A stretch of DNA of 64,000 nucleotides, taken from positions 310,001 to 374,000 of the forward strand of contig NW_026570276.1 of NCBI RefSeq assembly GCF_019649055.1, written 5' to 3'. The position numbers and the translations under genes were made by a program. This document shows, piece by piece, positions 19,326 to 29,626 of the stretch. This DNA is from Paramacrobiotus metropolitanus. Its lineage: Eukaryota; Tardigrada; Eutardigrada; Parachela; Macrobiotidae. Numbering within the stretch: position 1 is the first letter of the stretch; every line of letters starts with the position of its first letter. Under the pieces are notes generated by a model, which was not told the DNA's origin, did not search any database, and worked only from the letters and a program-made list of their open reading frames with translations.

Positions 19326-20310
19326 GAAAAAGAAAAAGAAATCGTAGTCAGAAGAATAAAAGTGCAGAGAGCAAGAATCCCTCAAGGGGCAATCAAGGTC
19401 TATAGCGACCAAAGAATCAAGATCAGACCTAATGTCTGCACACGTGTCAAAACTAAGATGGCGGAATACGCCCCAAGGACTCAAAAGCTGATGTTCACGG
19501 CGACACTACAGAAGGATGTAGACGTCCAGCCGTATACGGGAGTGACGGATCATAAAGGAAATCGATTTGAAATCGTTGTCGCTAACCGAAGTAAAAAGAG
19601 AATGGGAATTAGGAAGGGCCAATTCCTCGGTTACGTTGAACCGTATGAACACATAGAGAATGTAAAGGTCAACGCGGCAGTAATCGCCGATGCACTTAAT
19701 GATCCGAATGTCGACGCGAAAACGAAAGAAGAACTGAAAGACATCATCGAAAGACTTAAGTTAGGACCAGACCTAACCGAAGAACAAAAGAACGACGTGC
19801 GAAGTGCATTTTGGGAATTCTGGAAAGTCTTGCCGACGTCAAAGAAACCGTACGGCGATGTCAAGGGAGTAACGCACACCATTGACACAGCCGATGCAAG
19901 GCCAGTGAAATGCAACTCAGCACGAACTAGCTGGAAAGGTCGTGAATTTATCACGAAGCACATCGAAGAGATGCTGCAGCAAGATGTCATTGAACCGTCT
20001 GATGCAGATTGGAGTTTTCCGGTCGTATTGGCCGCAAAGAAGAATGGTGATGGCACCATGGGAACAAGGTTCTGCGTCAATTACATTCAGCTGAACAAGC
20101 TTACGAAGAAGAACAACTATCCACTGCCGAATCCAGATGAACTGCTCGACGCATGCGCAGGAAACAAGTATTACGGCAAGATGGATTTGCAAAGTGGCTT
20201 CTGGCAGATCCCAATGGATCCAGCCTCGAAAGACAAGACGACCTTTGTCACCCAAGATGGGATGTTCAGATTTAAAAGAATGCCCTTTGGAGTTTGTAAC
20301 GGGCCAGCTG
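19179..20310 (+). CDS. Reverse transcriptase, N-terminal part
   Basis: Frame 19179-20522 of which the part to about 20310 is RT-like. An acidic N-terminus is followed by the fingers/palm: D-V-I-E-P-S-D-A-D-W-S-F-P-V-V, F-C-V-N-Y-I-Q-L-N, K-M-D-L-Q-S-G-F-W-Q-I-P (first catalytic Asp) and F-K-R-M-P-F-G-V-C-N-G-P-A, all Ty3/Gypsy RT blocks. After G-P-A the correct sequence continues only in the +1 frame, so the RT is split by a small indel at about 20305-20312. Confidence 0.85.
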
Positions 20311-21894
20311 TGCATGGACAAAGTTCTGTCGAACGCAAAGCGAATGGGTTGCGTTTTCGGCTACATCGACGATGTCATCTTCGCAGGAAAGACCTGGGAG
20401 ATCTTCATGCAGAATATGAAGAACGTCCTTCAAAGCTTAGTCGATGCAGGCTTTACAATCAAGCCAACAAAGTGCGAATTCGGCATGCGCGAAATGGGAT
20501 TCTTGGGGCATATCCTCAGTGAGAATGGTATTAGAATGGATCCTGAAAAGGTCATGGCAGTTTACGATCAGAAGAAACCGACAACTGAACGGCAGTTGAG
20601 GTCATTCCTCGGATTAGCGAACTACTACAGGAAGTTCATCCTTGGATACGCGCAAAAGACTGCACATCTCTACGAACTGCTGAGACATGATAAGAATATC
20701 AAAAGAGATTGGTCAGAAGTCCACGACCAAGAATTCAATGACCTTAAAGAAGCATTGTGCAAGGATCCAGTGCTGAGGAAATTCGATCCATCAAAGCCGA
20801 CAGTGATCGAATGTGACGCATCTAAGGAAAGGATTGGTGCAGTCTTGTCCCAAGACGGACACCCAATTGCATACGCAAGTCGCGTTTTGCACGGAGCAGA
20901 AAAGAATTACGGAGTTACAGAATCGGAATGCCTGGCAGTAGTCTTCGCTGTCAGAAAGTTTAAGTCGTGCATCGACTACTCCGAATTCACCGTAAGGACG
21001 GATCATCAAGCGTTGACGAATCTCCTAAGGTCGGAGACGAACAAGTCGGGAATGATCCCAAGATTAACAAGATGGGCATTGGCGTTGCAAGGTCACCGCT
21101 TCAAGATCGAGTATAAGCCAGGCAAATACTGCGACAACGCAGATGCTCTGTCAAGAACGCCAATTGAAGGTCCCACTTGTAACGAAGAAGAATACGATGA
21201 AATTCCAAATTTCGAAGATTACAAGAATGAACTGAACAGAGAAGAGCCTCCGATTGAAGTTTGGCAACTCTTCGTGCAATTGGCAAAAGATAGAGAAGAG
21301 AGGCTTAAAGCCGACATCAGAAGGGCAATGTCGGAGGAAAAGAATCCTCAGCTCCTTAAAGAAGTCGCAGAGTGTAATTCAAAAGCTACTTTCGAACCCC
21401 GCTCTGCTACCAAGATAAAGGTCAATCGAGTGAGGAAAGAGACGTTGAAGCAAAAAGATACAAAGGTCACGAGAGTTGGTCAGAGAACGGCAGACCAGAA
21501 TGACCTTTCTGAAGCAGAATTTCTTTCCGAGTACATACCGGAGGAGTGTCCAATTAGACTGCTAAGATTTCCGAAAACGATCGAGAAAGGTCACAAGCCT
21601 CTTCCAAGATGCAAGGTCATCACAGATTGGAATCAACTCAGTACTGCGACAGTTCGCATCGTCAACCTTCAAGGAGACGAAGAAGAAGAGGATGACTCAA
21701 ACTTGCAACTTCGGAACAAGCAGTTGAAAGATCCTCATCTCGCGATGATTATCGACGAATTGGAGCATCTGCAAGACGCAGACAAAAGGTCAAAGTTCGA
21801 GACGCATTATCAGTTATGGAATGGCATACTGTATCGCGTGAAAGATAAGAACGGAAGACTTGAACGGACGTATGTCGTACCGCTGCCAATGTGA
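20311..21894 (+). CDS. Reverse transcriptase C-terminal part and RNase H
   Basis: The frame is open from 20137 but is RT-like from about 20310. Y-I-D-D supplies the two catalytic Asp, then F-L-G-H-I-L-S and the thumb (F-L-G-L-A-N-Y-Y-R-K-F). RNase H of the Ty3/Gypsy type: I-E-C-D-A-S-K-E-R-I-G-A-V-L-S, Y-G-V-T-E-S-E-C-L-A-V-V and R-T-D-H-Q-A-L. A tail with the A-T-F-E-P-R-S-A segment and several AAGGTCA copies precedes the integrase. It ends with TGA at 21892-21894, just before H-A-L-H-D-E of the integrase zinc finger, which lies in this frame past the stop. Confidence 0.85.
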   Translation, partial: CMDKVLSNAKRMGCVFGYIDDVIFAGKTWEIFMQNMKNVLQSLVDAGFTIKPTKCEFGMREMGFLGHILSENGIRMDPEKVMAVYDQKKPTTERQLRSFLGLANYYRKFILGYAQKTAHLYELLRHDKNIKRDWSEVHDQEFNDLKEALCKDPVLRKFDPSKPTVIECDASKERIGAVLSQDGHPIAYASRVLHGAEKNYGVTESECLAVVFAVRKFKSCIDYSEFTVRTDHQALTNLLRSETNKSGMIPRLTRWALALQGHRFKIEYKPGKYCDNADALSRTPIEGPTCNEEEYDEIPNFEDYKNELNREEPPIEVWQLFVQLAKDREERLKADIRRAMSEEKNPQLLKEVAECNSKATFEPRSATKIKVNRVRKETLKQKDTKVTRVGQRTADQNDLSEAEFLSEYIPEECPIRLLRFPKTIEKGHKPLPRCKVITDWNQLSTATVRIVNLQGDEEEEDDSNLQLRNKQLKDPHLAMIIDELEHLQDADKRSKFETHYQLWNGILYRVKDKNGRLERTYVVPLPM

Positions 21895-23755
21895 AGGGCA
21901 ATCATCCATGCACTGCATGATGAAAAGTGCAGCAGGTCATCTCGGCTTTGAAAAAACGTTGGCCGCAATCAGGCTCAGATACTACTGGGACCGAATGAGC
22001 ACGGATGTAAAGAACTACATTCTGGCCTGCCAAGGATGTCAATTCCGAAAGACGCCGAGAAAATGTCCGCCTGGAAAGCTCCAAGAAATCAAAGTCGGAC
22101 ATCCGTTCTTCAGAGTTTATGCGGATCTGAAAGGACCTTTACTTCCAACGAAGAAGAAGGGGTACAAGTATATCGCGGTCTTCATTGACCAGCTGACGAA
22201 GTACGTGATAGCGGAGCCAATGAAAACGGCTACGGCAAAAGAATTCGCAAAGGTCTTCGTGAAGAACGTGATTCTGGTGCACGGAGCGCCGCATATCCTC
22301 CATACCGATGGTGGAAGACACTTCACAGCTGAAGTCTTGAAAAAGGTCACCAACGTGTTCAAAATCAAACACACGTTTGGAACGGCGTATCATCCCGAAG
22401 GTCAAGGACAAGTCGAAAGACAGATGCAGACGATCAGCGATGGACTGTCTCAATACATGAAAGCCGGGAATGAAAGGAAGTTCAACAAATATCTTCCATA
22501 CGTCGTATCGGGAATGAACCGCGTTGTACATGCGACGACGGGATATTCAGCATATTTCATGCTGCACGGCAGAGAAATGACCATGCCGGAAGACGTCGTT
22601 ACAAAGACGAACGTTCCCGACGATTACGGTACTCCAGACGAATGGGTGGAGACCATGAAGAAGAACTTGACCTTTTCAGAGGAAGTTGCGAAGTGCAATA
22701 TCAAAGACGCCTATGAAAGGCATGCTGAAATTTACAATAAAAAGAAGTCGGAACCGGAATTCAAAGTCGGCGACCGCGTCTTGATCAGACTTCCAAAAGA
22801 TACGAAGCAAGGGAAGAAAGAGAATCAAGCGGACTTTAAGAATAAATACGATAAAGTCTGGAAAATCCTCAGCTTCCCGAGACCAAACGAAGTCGAAGTT
22901 ATCGAGATGGACGCAAAGAAAGAACCAGACGTGAGAGTTGTCTCAGTCGATCGACTGAAGCATTGGCATCCTCCATTGCCCGATCAAGAACATGAGAAAG
23001 GTCACGCTGAAAGGGCAGCGATCGAGAATGAAAGGTCAGCAAAGCACGACTCTCAAGCTACTTTCGAACCACGCTCAGCACCAGAGAACGAGAAAGGTCA
23101 CGAGGCAGAAGTGCCGAAAGAGGCAGAAGAGCCGAAAAAGAAGAAGAGAGGACGACCGAAGAAAGAAATCAAAGATTTTGAAACGCCGGTCACAATAAAA
23201 CTGAATCAAGAAGCAGGAAATCTTGCTACCGCAGATGAAAATGAAAGATCACAATCTGCCAAAGAAGTAGCAGAACGCAATTCGCAAGATACTGCTACCC
23301 AGGCAGCAGAGCATGGCTCTTCAGTTACTTTCGAACCACGCCCTGCTACTAAGGCTTTACTTCACGCAGACCGTGGATCTCAAAATACTTCCGAACCACG
23401 ATCAGCTACTGAAAAATATGACCTTTCAAAAACGGAGCAAATTAAAGCGGTCAAGGAAAGGGCAGACCGACTTGGCCAAGATATCGCCAAAGCGATCGAA
23501 GAACGAAAGGTCAAGAAACCTAAAAAGAATCCGAAGCCCACTCCGGAACAAATTCTGAGGGGTGAAGTCGATACAGAAGAGGAACCTGACAAAGAATTAC
23601 TTGATCGGATAACGAAAGGACGGAAAAACATAAATCCAAAAATCAGATTAATAGGAGTTTATGATATTATGACGGGAGATTGGGATGGCATAAAGGTCAT
23701 CAGGAATAAACCTGCTAATCGGAGTTATTTTCGTTCTCGTAGTAGGTTTCAGTAA
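21860..23755 (+). CDS. Integrase
   Basis: HHCC zinc region (first His pair in the previous frame, G-H-L-G-F-E, then C-Q-G-C at about 22030), a frame change near 21930, then the catalytic core with D in Y-A-D-L-K-G-P, D in H-T-D-G-G-R-H-F and E in G-Q-V-E-R-Q (D-D-35-E spacing). A C-terminal V-G-D-R-V-L-I-R segment and V-D-R-L-K-H-W-H follow, typical of Gypsy integrases. The last 250 codons are low-complexity with K-K-K-R-G-R-P-K-K (AT-hook-like and possibly nuclear-localising) and repeated A-T-F-E-P-R segments. Frame ends 15 bases before the next ORF. Confidence 0.85.
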   Translation: MNGRMSYRCQCEGQSSMHCMMKSAAGHLGFEKTLAAIRLRYYWDRMSTDVKNYILACQGCQFRKTPRKCPPGKLQEIKVGHPFFRVYADLKGPLLPTKKKGYKYIAVFIDQLTKYVIAEPMKTATAKEFAKVFVKNVILVHGAPHILHTDGGRHFTAEVLKKVTNVFKIKHTFGTAYHPEGQGQVERQMQTISDGLSQYMKAGNERKFNKYLPYVVSGMNRVVHATTGYSAYFMLHGREMTMPEDVVTKTNVPDDYGTPDEWVETMKKNLTFSEEVAKCNIKDAYERHAEIYNKKKSEPEFKVGDRVLIRLPKDTKQGKKENQADFKNKYDKVWKILSFPRPNEVEVIEMDAKKEPDVRVVSVDRLKHWHPPLPDQEHEKGHAERAAIENERSAKHDSQATFEPRSAPENEKGHEAEVPKEAEEPKKKKRGRPKKEIKDFETPVTIKLNQEAGNLATADENERSQSAKEVAERNSQDTATQAAEHGSSVTFEPRPATKALLHADRGSQNTSEPRSATEKYDLSKTEQIKAVKERADRLGQDIAKAIEERKVKKPKKNPKPTPEQILRGEVDTEEEPDKELLDRITKGRKNINPKIRLIGVYDIMTGDWDGIKVIRNKPANRSYFRSRSRFQ

Positions 23756-23769
23756 CGATAGATCGGAAG

Positions 23770-26700
23770 ATGGAAGGACAGGATCCCAACGCGTCATATT
23801 GGAATCCGGGCACGCCGTCATCGACGAGCGGAACGATACAAGACCCGGAAATGTACGATGACTCCATGAACACTGAAGGCGGATATGGCTACGACGGGGG
23901 ATACGACCCGAATTACGCGTATCAACAATCAGATACCGGATTGGGATCGAATAAATGGGGGACTTACGGCTCACAAGTCGGGCCCCAAGGACAAATGATG
24001 CCGAACCAGATGATGCCGAACCAAGGGATGATGGGTCAAAACTTCTCGTTTCAACAATTTCCCCAGAATATGTACGGTCAAAATATGCCGATGATGAACC
24101 AAGGCCAACCGATGCAAGGTCAGTTCGGTTATGGAGGAATGGCCCCATTTCCGAACCAGATGCAAGGTCAAGGGCAGTTTAGGACGCCAAATGCGGGGGG
24201 AATGACACCGCAGGCTCCGAGAAGGGGACGAGGAAATTCAGTGGAAGTTTTTACATCTCGAGGCCAAAGAAACCCGTGGAACAGGCAAAACACACCGCGA
24301 ATGGGCGGTCCGCCGTCCATCCCTCAGGCATCGACAAGTGGTCACAGACCAAGAATGGAAATTCCGTCATTAACGCCGGTTAGAATCCAATCGCCACATT
24401 CTACTGGAAGTATCCCATGGGCAGTAATCAATGCGCCGAGGTTTCAAGATCCAGTGACGGAAACGGCCCCGCAATACAACATTATCGTTGACCCAAAGGT
24501 CACTCTGACGGAAGAAGAAAAAAGGTCCATCGCGGAATTCAACGCGAAATGCCGCGAATTCGTTGAGACCCATAATGAAATCAACGAAAACCAGTTCCAG
24601 TACAGGACCGCAAGAAAGAGTCACAAGCTTGACAGAGGAGTGCACCTGGAACGGAAGCTCACTAAACATAAAGCAGAAGAACTAAGGAAAGAGTTGGGCG
24701 TGGAAATCAGAACACTTAAGTCTGTCACGCCAATATTGAAAGACAAAGAGTGGCCAAGCGCGGTCGAAACGATACTGGTTTTCCTAAATCTAATTCAAGG
24801 AAAACAGGAAGAAGAAGAAGAAAGAGGAGTTAAGACTCCGGCAGAGGAAAGTCCCACCGGTGAAGAGCGAAAGGTCAAGAAAACGAAGAACGAGCCTTTC
24901 GAACCTCCTAGTGACCCATTGACAGCAAGAGAAAGGGAGCTGTTGAGAGAACGAGCTAAACTCGACAGAGAGCTAATGAATATAAGGTCACGAGCGACGT
25001 CGGCGGTTCAATCTGGATCGTCTCGCGCAAGCCCGGCGAGAGAAAGTCAGCCAAAGCAGAAAGGTCATGCGACGGTGGGGGAAGGTCACACCGGTCAGCA
25101 AGTTCAGACGAAAGGTCATCCTGGTGGAAGCACGCGAAGGGGCGTAGCTCGGGTCGCAAAATGCCGATCGTACACCAGAGTCTTCCGCGTAAAGAACAAA
25201 TTCGAAGGAGTGGTCAGCGCCTTTTTGGTCCAAATGGACACGAATGAACCGATTCCATCGTCGGCAGAAGGAACTCAGCAAAAAGGATTCGTCGAGATGT
25301 GCATGATGGCGAATGAACAAGTCGAAGAGAAAATTGCGGAGATATTTCCTTCAGAACGAAACAACCCACATACGATCGGACGAATCCTCATGGAATTATT
25401 GATGGACACCGCATTCCACGAAAGGGCATACATTATGGTGACGATCGACTTCGACGGAAAAGTTGAGAAGAAACTTTATGACCCTCACGGAACAAAGATT
25501 GATATGCGATCACATAGCGCATATCCTGCATCAGGTGCGAAGGGGCACGAAGCAGGCGAAGAAGAAAACGCTTCAGAAGATAAAGGTCAAGAAGAGAGCC
25601 AAGCCCAACCTTTCAGAGAAACAATCTGCAGGACTTTGAAAGTGAGGTATTACTTGGCAAATGGGGACGAAGGATACGTCTATGGATATATTGTCGATTC
25701 AGTCACGATGATGCCGATTCCGACGGCAGGGACGAATGCTTCGCCTGAAGAAATCGAATGGCAGACGCAGAAAGCGTACACGGATCTGCAAAAGATGCTC
25801 AGTCTCATACCAGAAGAACAAAGGAACGATGTGGCTGAGAACGTCAGATGCGTATTAAGCATCCTGCAACAAAGAGCTGAGGAAGACAAGGCCAATATTC
25901 TGGTATTGATGAAAGATAATCAAGGGAAGTTCAAATCGTTGTTCAACTCGAAAGGTCAAGGACTTAACTTCCGGCCGCAGTATCAAGTTCATCCGGCGGA
26001 GGAAGGTCACGCCGAGCGGTATAATCAGCCCCCAGCAGAGGCTAGGAAAGAAGAAGAAGCACAAGAGCGAGAATCGCCTTGTAGAAGGCTGGATTACAAA
26101 TTCCTAACAGAAGATGGAAGAGAAGGGATACTTAAGATCGAAGTGGTAGATCCGGCCACTGGAAAGACGATGCCGAATGAAGATCTGACGCAAGAACAGG
26201 AGGATCATGAAACGGTATTACTTCTTCAGGAAATCGAGGAGGTATTACAAACTTTCCCGGACGAAGAAGAAAGAGATGAATTTGAAACATTGACGGAAAT
26301 CTTGGTCAACGTAATGATGCCCAGAGCAAGGCGGGATCAAGCATATATGCGCTTAACTCATGTTGATCCAATTCACGGAGAGGTGTATAAACAGCTTTAC
26401 ACCGCGAATGGCGAAGCGCTCAGTAACCTGGCGTCGGCGAAAAAGAATAAGAAAACCGCAGAGAAGGGTGAGCGGGAAACGGCAAAAGTAGAACCGAAAG
26501 GCCATGCCATCAAGAAACAGGTGACAGAAGAAGTCAAAGGTCACCAGGTGAAAACCGAAGAAGTACCGAAAGGTCATCAAGTCAAAACTGAAACGCAGGA
26601 CGACGTGAAAGGTCACGAATCGAAAGAGTTGACCCCGAGACGTAGCGCTGAAAGAGTGAGGCAGATCCTTGAAGGTGAAGTGACACCGCAATCATGTAAC

Positions 26701-28980
26701 GAACCGGGATGCGAACTTGAAGTCTTTGAAAAAGAAGAAGAAGAATCAGAGAAGAAAAAGAAACCAGTGAAAACTCCTAAGACTCCGGCACGAAAAGGTG
26801 GAGCCGTTGGTAAACAATCGAAGCTTTCGGGAGTTATGGCATCGAAAAGGCCAAAACCTGATTCGGACTCAGAATCTGAGAAGATGGTCATTGACGCACA
26901 GCCGGGTTCATCACAGCAAGATAGCGGCGACGAAAAAGATAAAGGTCAATCGCGTAACGTGATGGAAGAAGCGATGAGGATGCAGCCGATTTATGCATCA
27001 ACGATGAAAGAACGAAAAGAAAAGAGCGAGAAAGAGAAGAAGAAAAGGGATACTTCCGTCGAGTCAGCCAAATCCGAGGCAAGTGCAGTGTCAGCACCAT
27101 CCCCGAAGCCGAAGAAAGAAACGCTAAAGAAAGGTCAACAGAAGGTCATGCCAAAAGCAGATCCCAGCTTGGCCGAGTATATGGATGCACAAAAGAAACC
27201 AAAGGTCACGAAGAGGAACAGTCTAATCGGAAGAGTCGATCCGGCTGACATTGTCGATTGGCAACCGCCGGGAGGAGAAAGCGATCTGGATTACTCAGAC
27301 GACGAAAGCTTCTTCCTCGAGGACGACCACGAGAAATTGACGATCGAAGAAGTTGACGAGATAGTGCTGGGCGCTACTGCCGAATGGGGCAAAACGAAAC
27401 AATCCGTCACGTCAATGTTCAGGAGTGACCTCAGATCATATTGCAATGAGAATGAGATACGACTCACAAGGGAGAAGTATGACGTCCTACTGGAATACGC
27501 CAGAAGCACGGGGAAGATCCTGCAAAAATATCCAGGATATGGAGTTAAAGCGAAGTTGTTCGTCATGGGTAACAACAACGAACGAAAGCTGGCCACTGCA
27601 AACGCAGACGTAAGAGAACGGATTGATCGTGCCATTACCGGAATGTGCAGCCCAACTGGCACTACAAAGCACAGAATGGCTCAGTTCATCAACAGCGTCT
27701 GGAGCAAAGAGAAGGGAAATGCTTCAGAAATTGAAAGGTCACTTGAAGCGCCACTAACGCAGATGGTCAAAGAAGGGATACTCCACACTACGAATCCCCA
27801 CAAAGGAGTGCCCATCAGATACAGCTCAGTAAACGCTGTCATGGAAGAATTACGAAAGTACTCGAAAGAAGAGACCAGCGAAGACACGACCGTCATCGTG
27901 GATCCAAGGATCGATGCGGCAAGCCCCATCTTAAGTCAAATTCAGCTCATGAGCGGGCAAAAGCCAACCTCGTCGAAGAAAGAGGAAGTGGCGATTGAAG
28001 AGGCTGTGGTGGAGGTAGTTGACGAAGATGATTCGAAGTCAAATGCCCCGAAGTCAGCAGCAGAAGCCATTGCAATGGTGGGACCGAAAACGTCTTCAGT
28101 CCAAGAGGCTCTGGCGCTGGTGCGAAGCAAAAAGGTCACGGAGGCAGGTAGCGCCGAAAAGATGTTGCCAACAGCAAAGGATGTCCAGATTATCCATAAG
28201 ACGACATCAGCGTTGGTGCCGCTCAAAACTGCACACGAAAGATTAGTGCAAAGCCTGAAAGATCAACGTACGGCAGAAGCGACTAAAGGTCATCCGACTG
28301 TAGAAAGTCCAGCCGGGGCGGAAGGTCACCCGAGCTTGAGCCTAGAAAAGGCGCCAGCTGATTCAAGTTCAAGCGCAGCGGACCCGGCAAAGTTAATGCC
28401 ACCCCCTCAGAAGGAAGAAAAAGAGCCACCTTTTGAACTCTTAGAGGAAGAGATGGTTGAAGGCAAGCCGGCGTATATGACAATTGATGAACTGAACGAA
28501 AGCAATGAGGCATGGATGACAATCTACGCCGCAATCGGTGCTGCTCCGTCAAGGGAAATGAATAAAGCTGAGATCACGAAGGCCGTCAGCGATGCTGGGA
28601 TCAGCAGAGGCCAGGTCAACAAAATTTTGAAAAGGGCGTACAAAGAAGGACGAATTGGAGTACGTTACACCAATATGAACGTACCAGTTCATTACATCCC
28701 TCTTGCGGAGGAACAGCGGAAGCAAAGAGCGAAGCCGAATGGCCAGGCATGGAAAGACGTCCTAGTTAACGACGCTTTACAGAATATCGGAGGAACGAAT
28801 GGTGTGACAATTGAAGATATCGCAAACTACATGGCTGTCCAATATGATTCGGGCCTGGAAAATATGAGAGGCGACCGGATAAGGATCCAGAATGCACTGG
28901 ATAGCCTGGTCAAAGAAAAGACGATCAGAATCGAAAAGAGAAACGGAGTTGATCGTTATGACTGGATCGCAAAAGCTTAA
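23770..28980 (+). CDS. ORF3, 1736 codons, novel triple-repeat protein in the env position
   Basis: Intact, ATG at 23770. It has no signal peptide or membrane helix, so it is not an obvious envelope protein. N-terminal about 170 residues are Met/Gln/Asn/Gly-rich and prion-like. A Lys/Glu-rich region follows. Three tandem copies of an unrecognised domain of about 110 residues start near residues 465, 619 and 770; each opens with C-R, has a middle M-P or I-P turn, an I-F-P / L-I-P-E-E / F-P-D-E-E helix and ends with a D-G/N-Q-G/I-H-G strand pair. A basic/acidic linker with K-K-K-R and K-G-H repeats follows. The last 160 residues look like two winged-helix units (E-I-T-K-A-V-S-D-A-G-I-S-R-G-Q-V-N-K-I-L; V-T-I-E-D-I-A-N-Y-M-A). 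Function unknown; nucleic-acid binding is inferred. Confidence 0.85.
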   Translation: MEGQDPNASYWNPGTPSSTSGTIQDPEMYDDSMNTEGGYGYDGGYDPNYAYQQSDTGLGSNKWGTYGSQVGPQGQMMPNQMMPNQGMMGQNFSFQQFPQNMYGQNMPMMNQGQPMQGQFGYGGMAPFPNQMQGQGQFRTPNAGGMTPQAPRRGRGNSVEVFTSRGQRNPWNRQNTPRMGGPPSIPQASTSGHRPRMEIPSLTPVRIQSPHSTGSIPWAVINAPRFQDPVTETAPQYNIIVDPKVTLTEEEKRSIAEFNAKCREFVETHNEINENQFQYRTARKSHKLDRGVHLERKLTKHKAEELRKELGVEIRTLKSVTPILKDKEWPSAVETILVFLNLIQGKQEEEEERGVKTPAEESPTGEERKVKKTKNEPFEPPSDPLTARERELLRERAKLDRELMNIRSRATSAVQSGSSRASPARESQPKQKGHATVGEGHTGQQVQTKGHPGGSTRRGVARVAKCRSYTRVFRVKNKFEGVVSAFLVQMDTNEPIPSSAEGTQQKGFVEMCMMANEQVEEKIAEIFPSERNNPHTIGRILMELLMDTAFHERAYIMVTIDFDGKVEKKLYDPHGTKIDMRSHSAYPASGAKGHEAGEEENASEDKGQEESQAQPFRETICRTLKVRYYLANGDEGYVYGYIVDSVTMMPIPTAGTNASPEEIEWQTQKAYTDLQKMLSLIPEEQRNDVAENVRCVLSILQQRAEEDKANILVLMKDNQGKFKSLFNSKGQGLNFRPQYQVHPAEEGHAERYNQPPAEARKEEEAQERESPCRRLDYKFLTEDGREGILKIEVVDPATGKTMPNEDLTQEQEDHETVLLLQEIEEVLQTFPDEEERDEFETLTEILVNVMMPRARRDQAYMRLTHVDPIHGEVYKQLYTANGEALSNLASAKKNKKTAEKGERETAKVEPKGHAIKKQVTEEVKGHQVKTEEVPKGHQVKTETQDDVKGHESKELTPRRSAERVRQILEGEVTPQSCNEPGCELEVFEKEEEESEKKKKPVKTPKTPARKGGAVGKQSKLSGVMASKRPKPDSDSESEKMVIDAQPGSSQQDSGDEKDKGQSRNVMEEAMRMQPIYASTMKERKEKSEKEKKKRDTSVESAKSEASAVSAPSPKPKKETLKKGQQKVMPKADPSLAEYMDAQKKPKVTKRNSLIGRVDPADIVDWQPPGGESDLDYSDDESFFLEDDHEKLTIEEVDEIVLGATAEWGKTKQSVTSMFRSDLRSYCNENEIRLTREKYDVLLEYARSTGKILQKYPGYGVKAKLFVMGNNNERKLATANADVRERIDRAITGMCSPTGTTKHRMAQFINSVWSKEKGNASEIERSLEAPLTQMVKEGILHTTNPHKGVPIRYSSVNAVMEELRKYSKEETSEDTTVIVDPRIDAASPILSQIQLMSGQKPTSSKKEEVAIEEAVVEVVDEDDSKSNAPKSAAEAIAMVGPKTSSVQEALALVRSKKVTEAGSAEKMLPTAKDVQIIHKTTSALVPLKTAHERLVQSLKDQRTAEATKGHPTVESPAGAEGHPSLSLEKAPADSSSSAADPAKLMPPPQKEEKEPPFELLEEEMVEGKPAYMTIDELNESNEAWMTIYAAIGAAPSREMNKAEITKAVSDAGISRGQVNKILKRAYKEGRIGVRYTNMNVPVHYIPLAEEQRKQRAKPNGQAWKDVLVNDALQNIGGTNGVTIEDIANYMAVQYDSGLENMRGDRIRIQNALDSLVKEKTIRIEKRNGVDRYDWIAKA

Positions 28981-29293
28981 AGAGAAAGAGCAGTGTGGGA
29001 GGAATGTCCACCACATGAGAAAAAGCATTCAGAAGAAAAAGAAAACGAGCAGAGCACAGTTCTCAATTTACTTTCGAACCACACTCTGCAAGAAGAGTAG
29101 ATTTAGCGAATGGGCTAAAATGGGAAAGGTCACCCACAGTATTGAGAAAGGTCATCCAAAGGGCAACGAAAAAGTCTCAGCTCAGCACCAGAATAGCCTA
29201 ATTACTATAGGCGTAAAATAGGCGTTGAGAATGGTTACTCAGTAAAGGTCATAGGACTTACAGTGTTTGAGATTACAGATTGAAACTACAGAA

Positions 29294-29626
29294 ATGGCTG
29301 AACGGAGTCAACCCAGCCAAACGGCAAAGAAAGGTCAAAGACCACCGTTGAAAAAGGTGACGGGGGATCCGGCCACGAATTTCAATGAAACCTGCCCAGA
29401 TTGCAAACGCAATAACATCCTGGCTAATGAACGATATCCTTGCTGGGAATGTGTGTGCGCCGTGCCGAACCAGGCATTTGTCGTACCCGAGGAAGCAAAG
29501 CGGGGGAATATCGATGTGTTTCGACATTTGGTCACGGGACATACTTGGAAGAAACTTTCACCGGAAGATCGAATGATTCTTGAAGACAAATACCGCATGT
29601 GGGTAGGACGCAGAAACGGCGAGTAA
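29294..29626 (+). CDS. Small zinc-ribbon-like ORF of the giant element
   Basis: ATG at 29294, 110 residues. The centre has C-P-D-C and C-W-E-C separated by 12 residues between inner cysteines, a zinc-ribbon-like C-x2-C-x12-C-x2-C arrangement. A second half with H-L-V-T-G-H and K-L-S-P-E-D-R follows. It lies between ORF3 and the basic ORF with AAAGGTCA motifs on both sides. Family not recognised; an accessory nucleic-acid-binding protein is possible. Confidence 0.65.
   Translation: MAERSQPSQTAKKGQRPPLKKVTGDPATNFNETCPDCKRNNILANERYPCWECVCAVPNQAFVVPEEAKRGNIDVFRHLVTGHTWKKLSPEDRMILEDKYRMWVGRRNGE

Noticed and set aside
23770-28980. Envelope protein of an errantivirus.
   Set aside because: No signal peptide, membrane helix or cysteine-rich ectodomain is visible; the protein is charged, repeat-rich and ends in winged-helix-like units.
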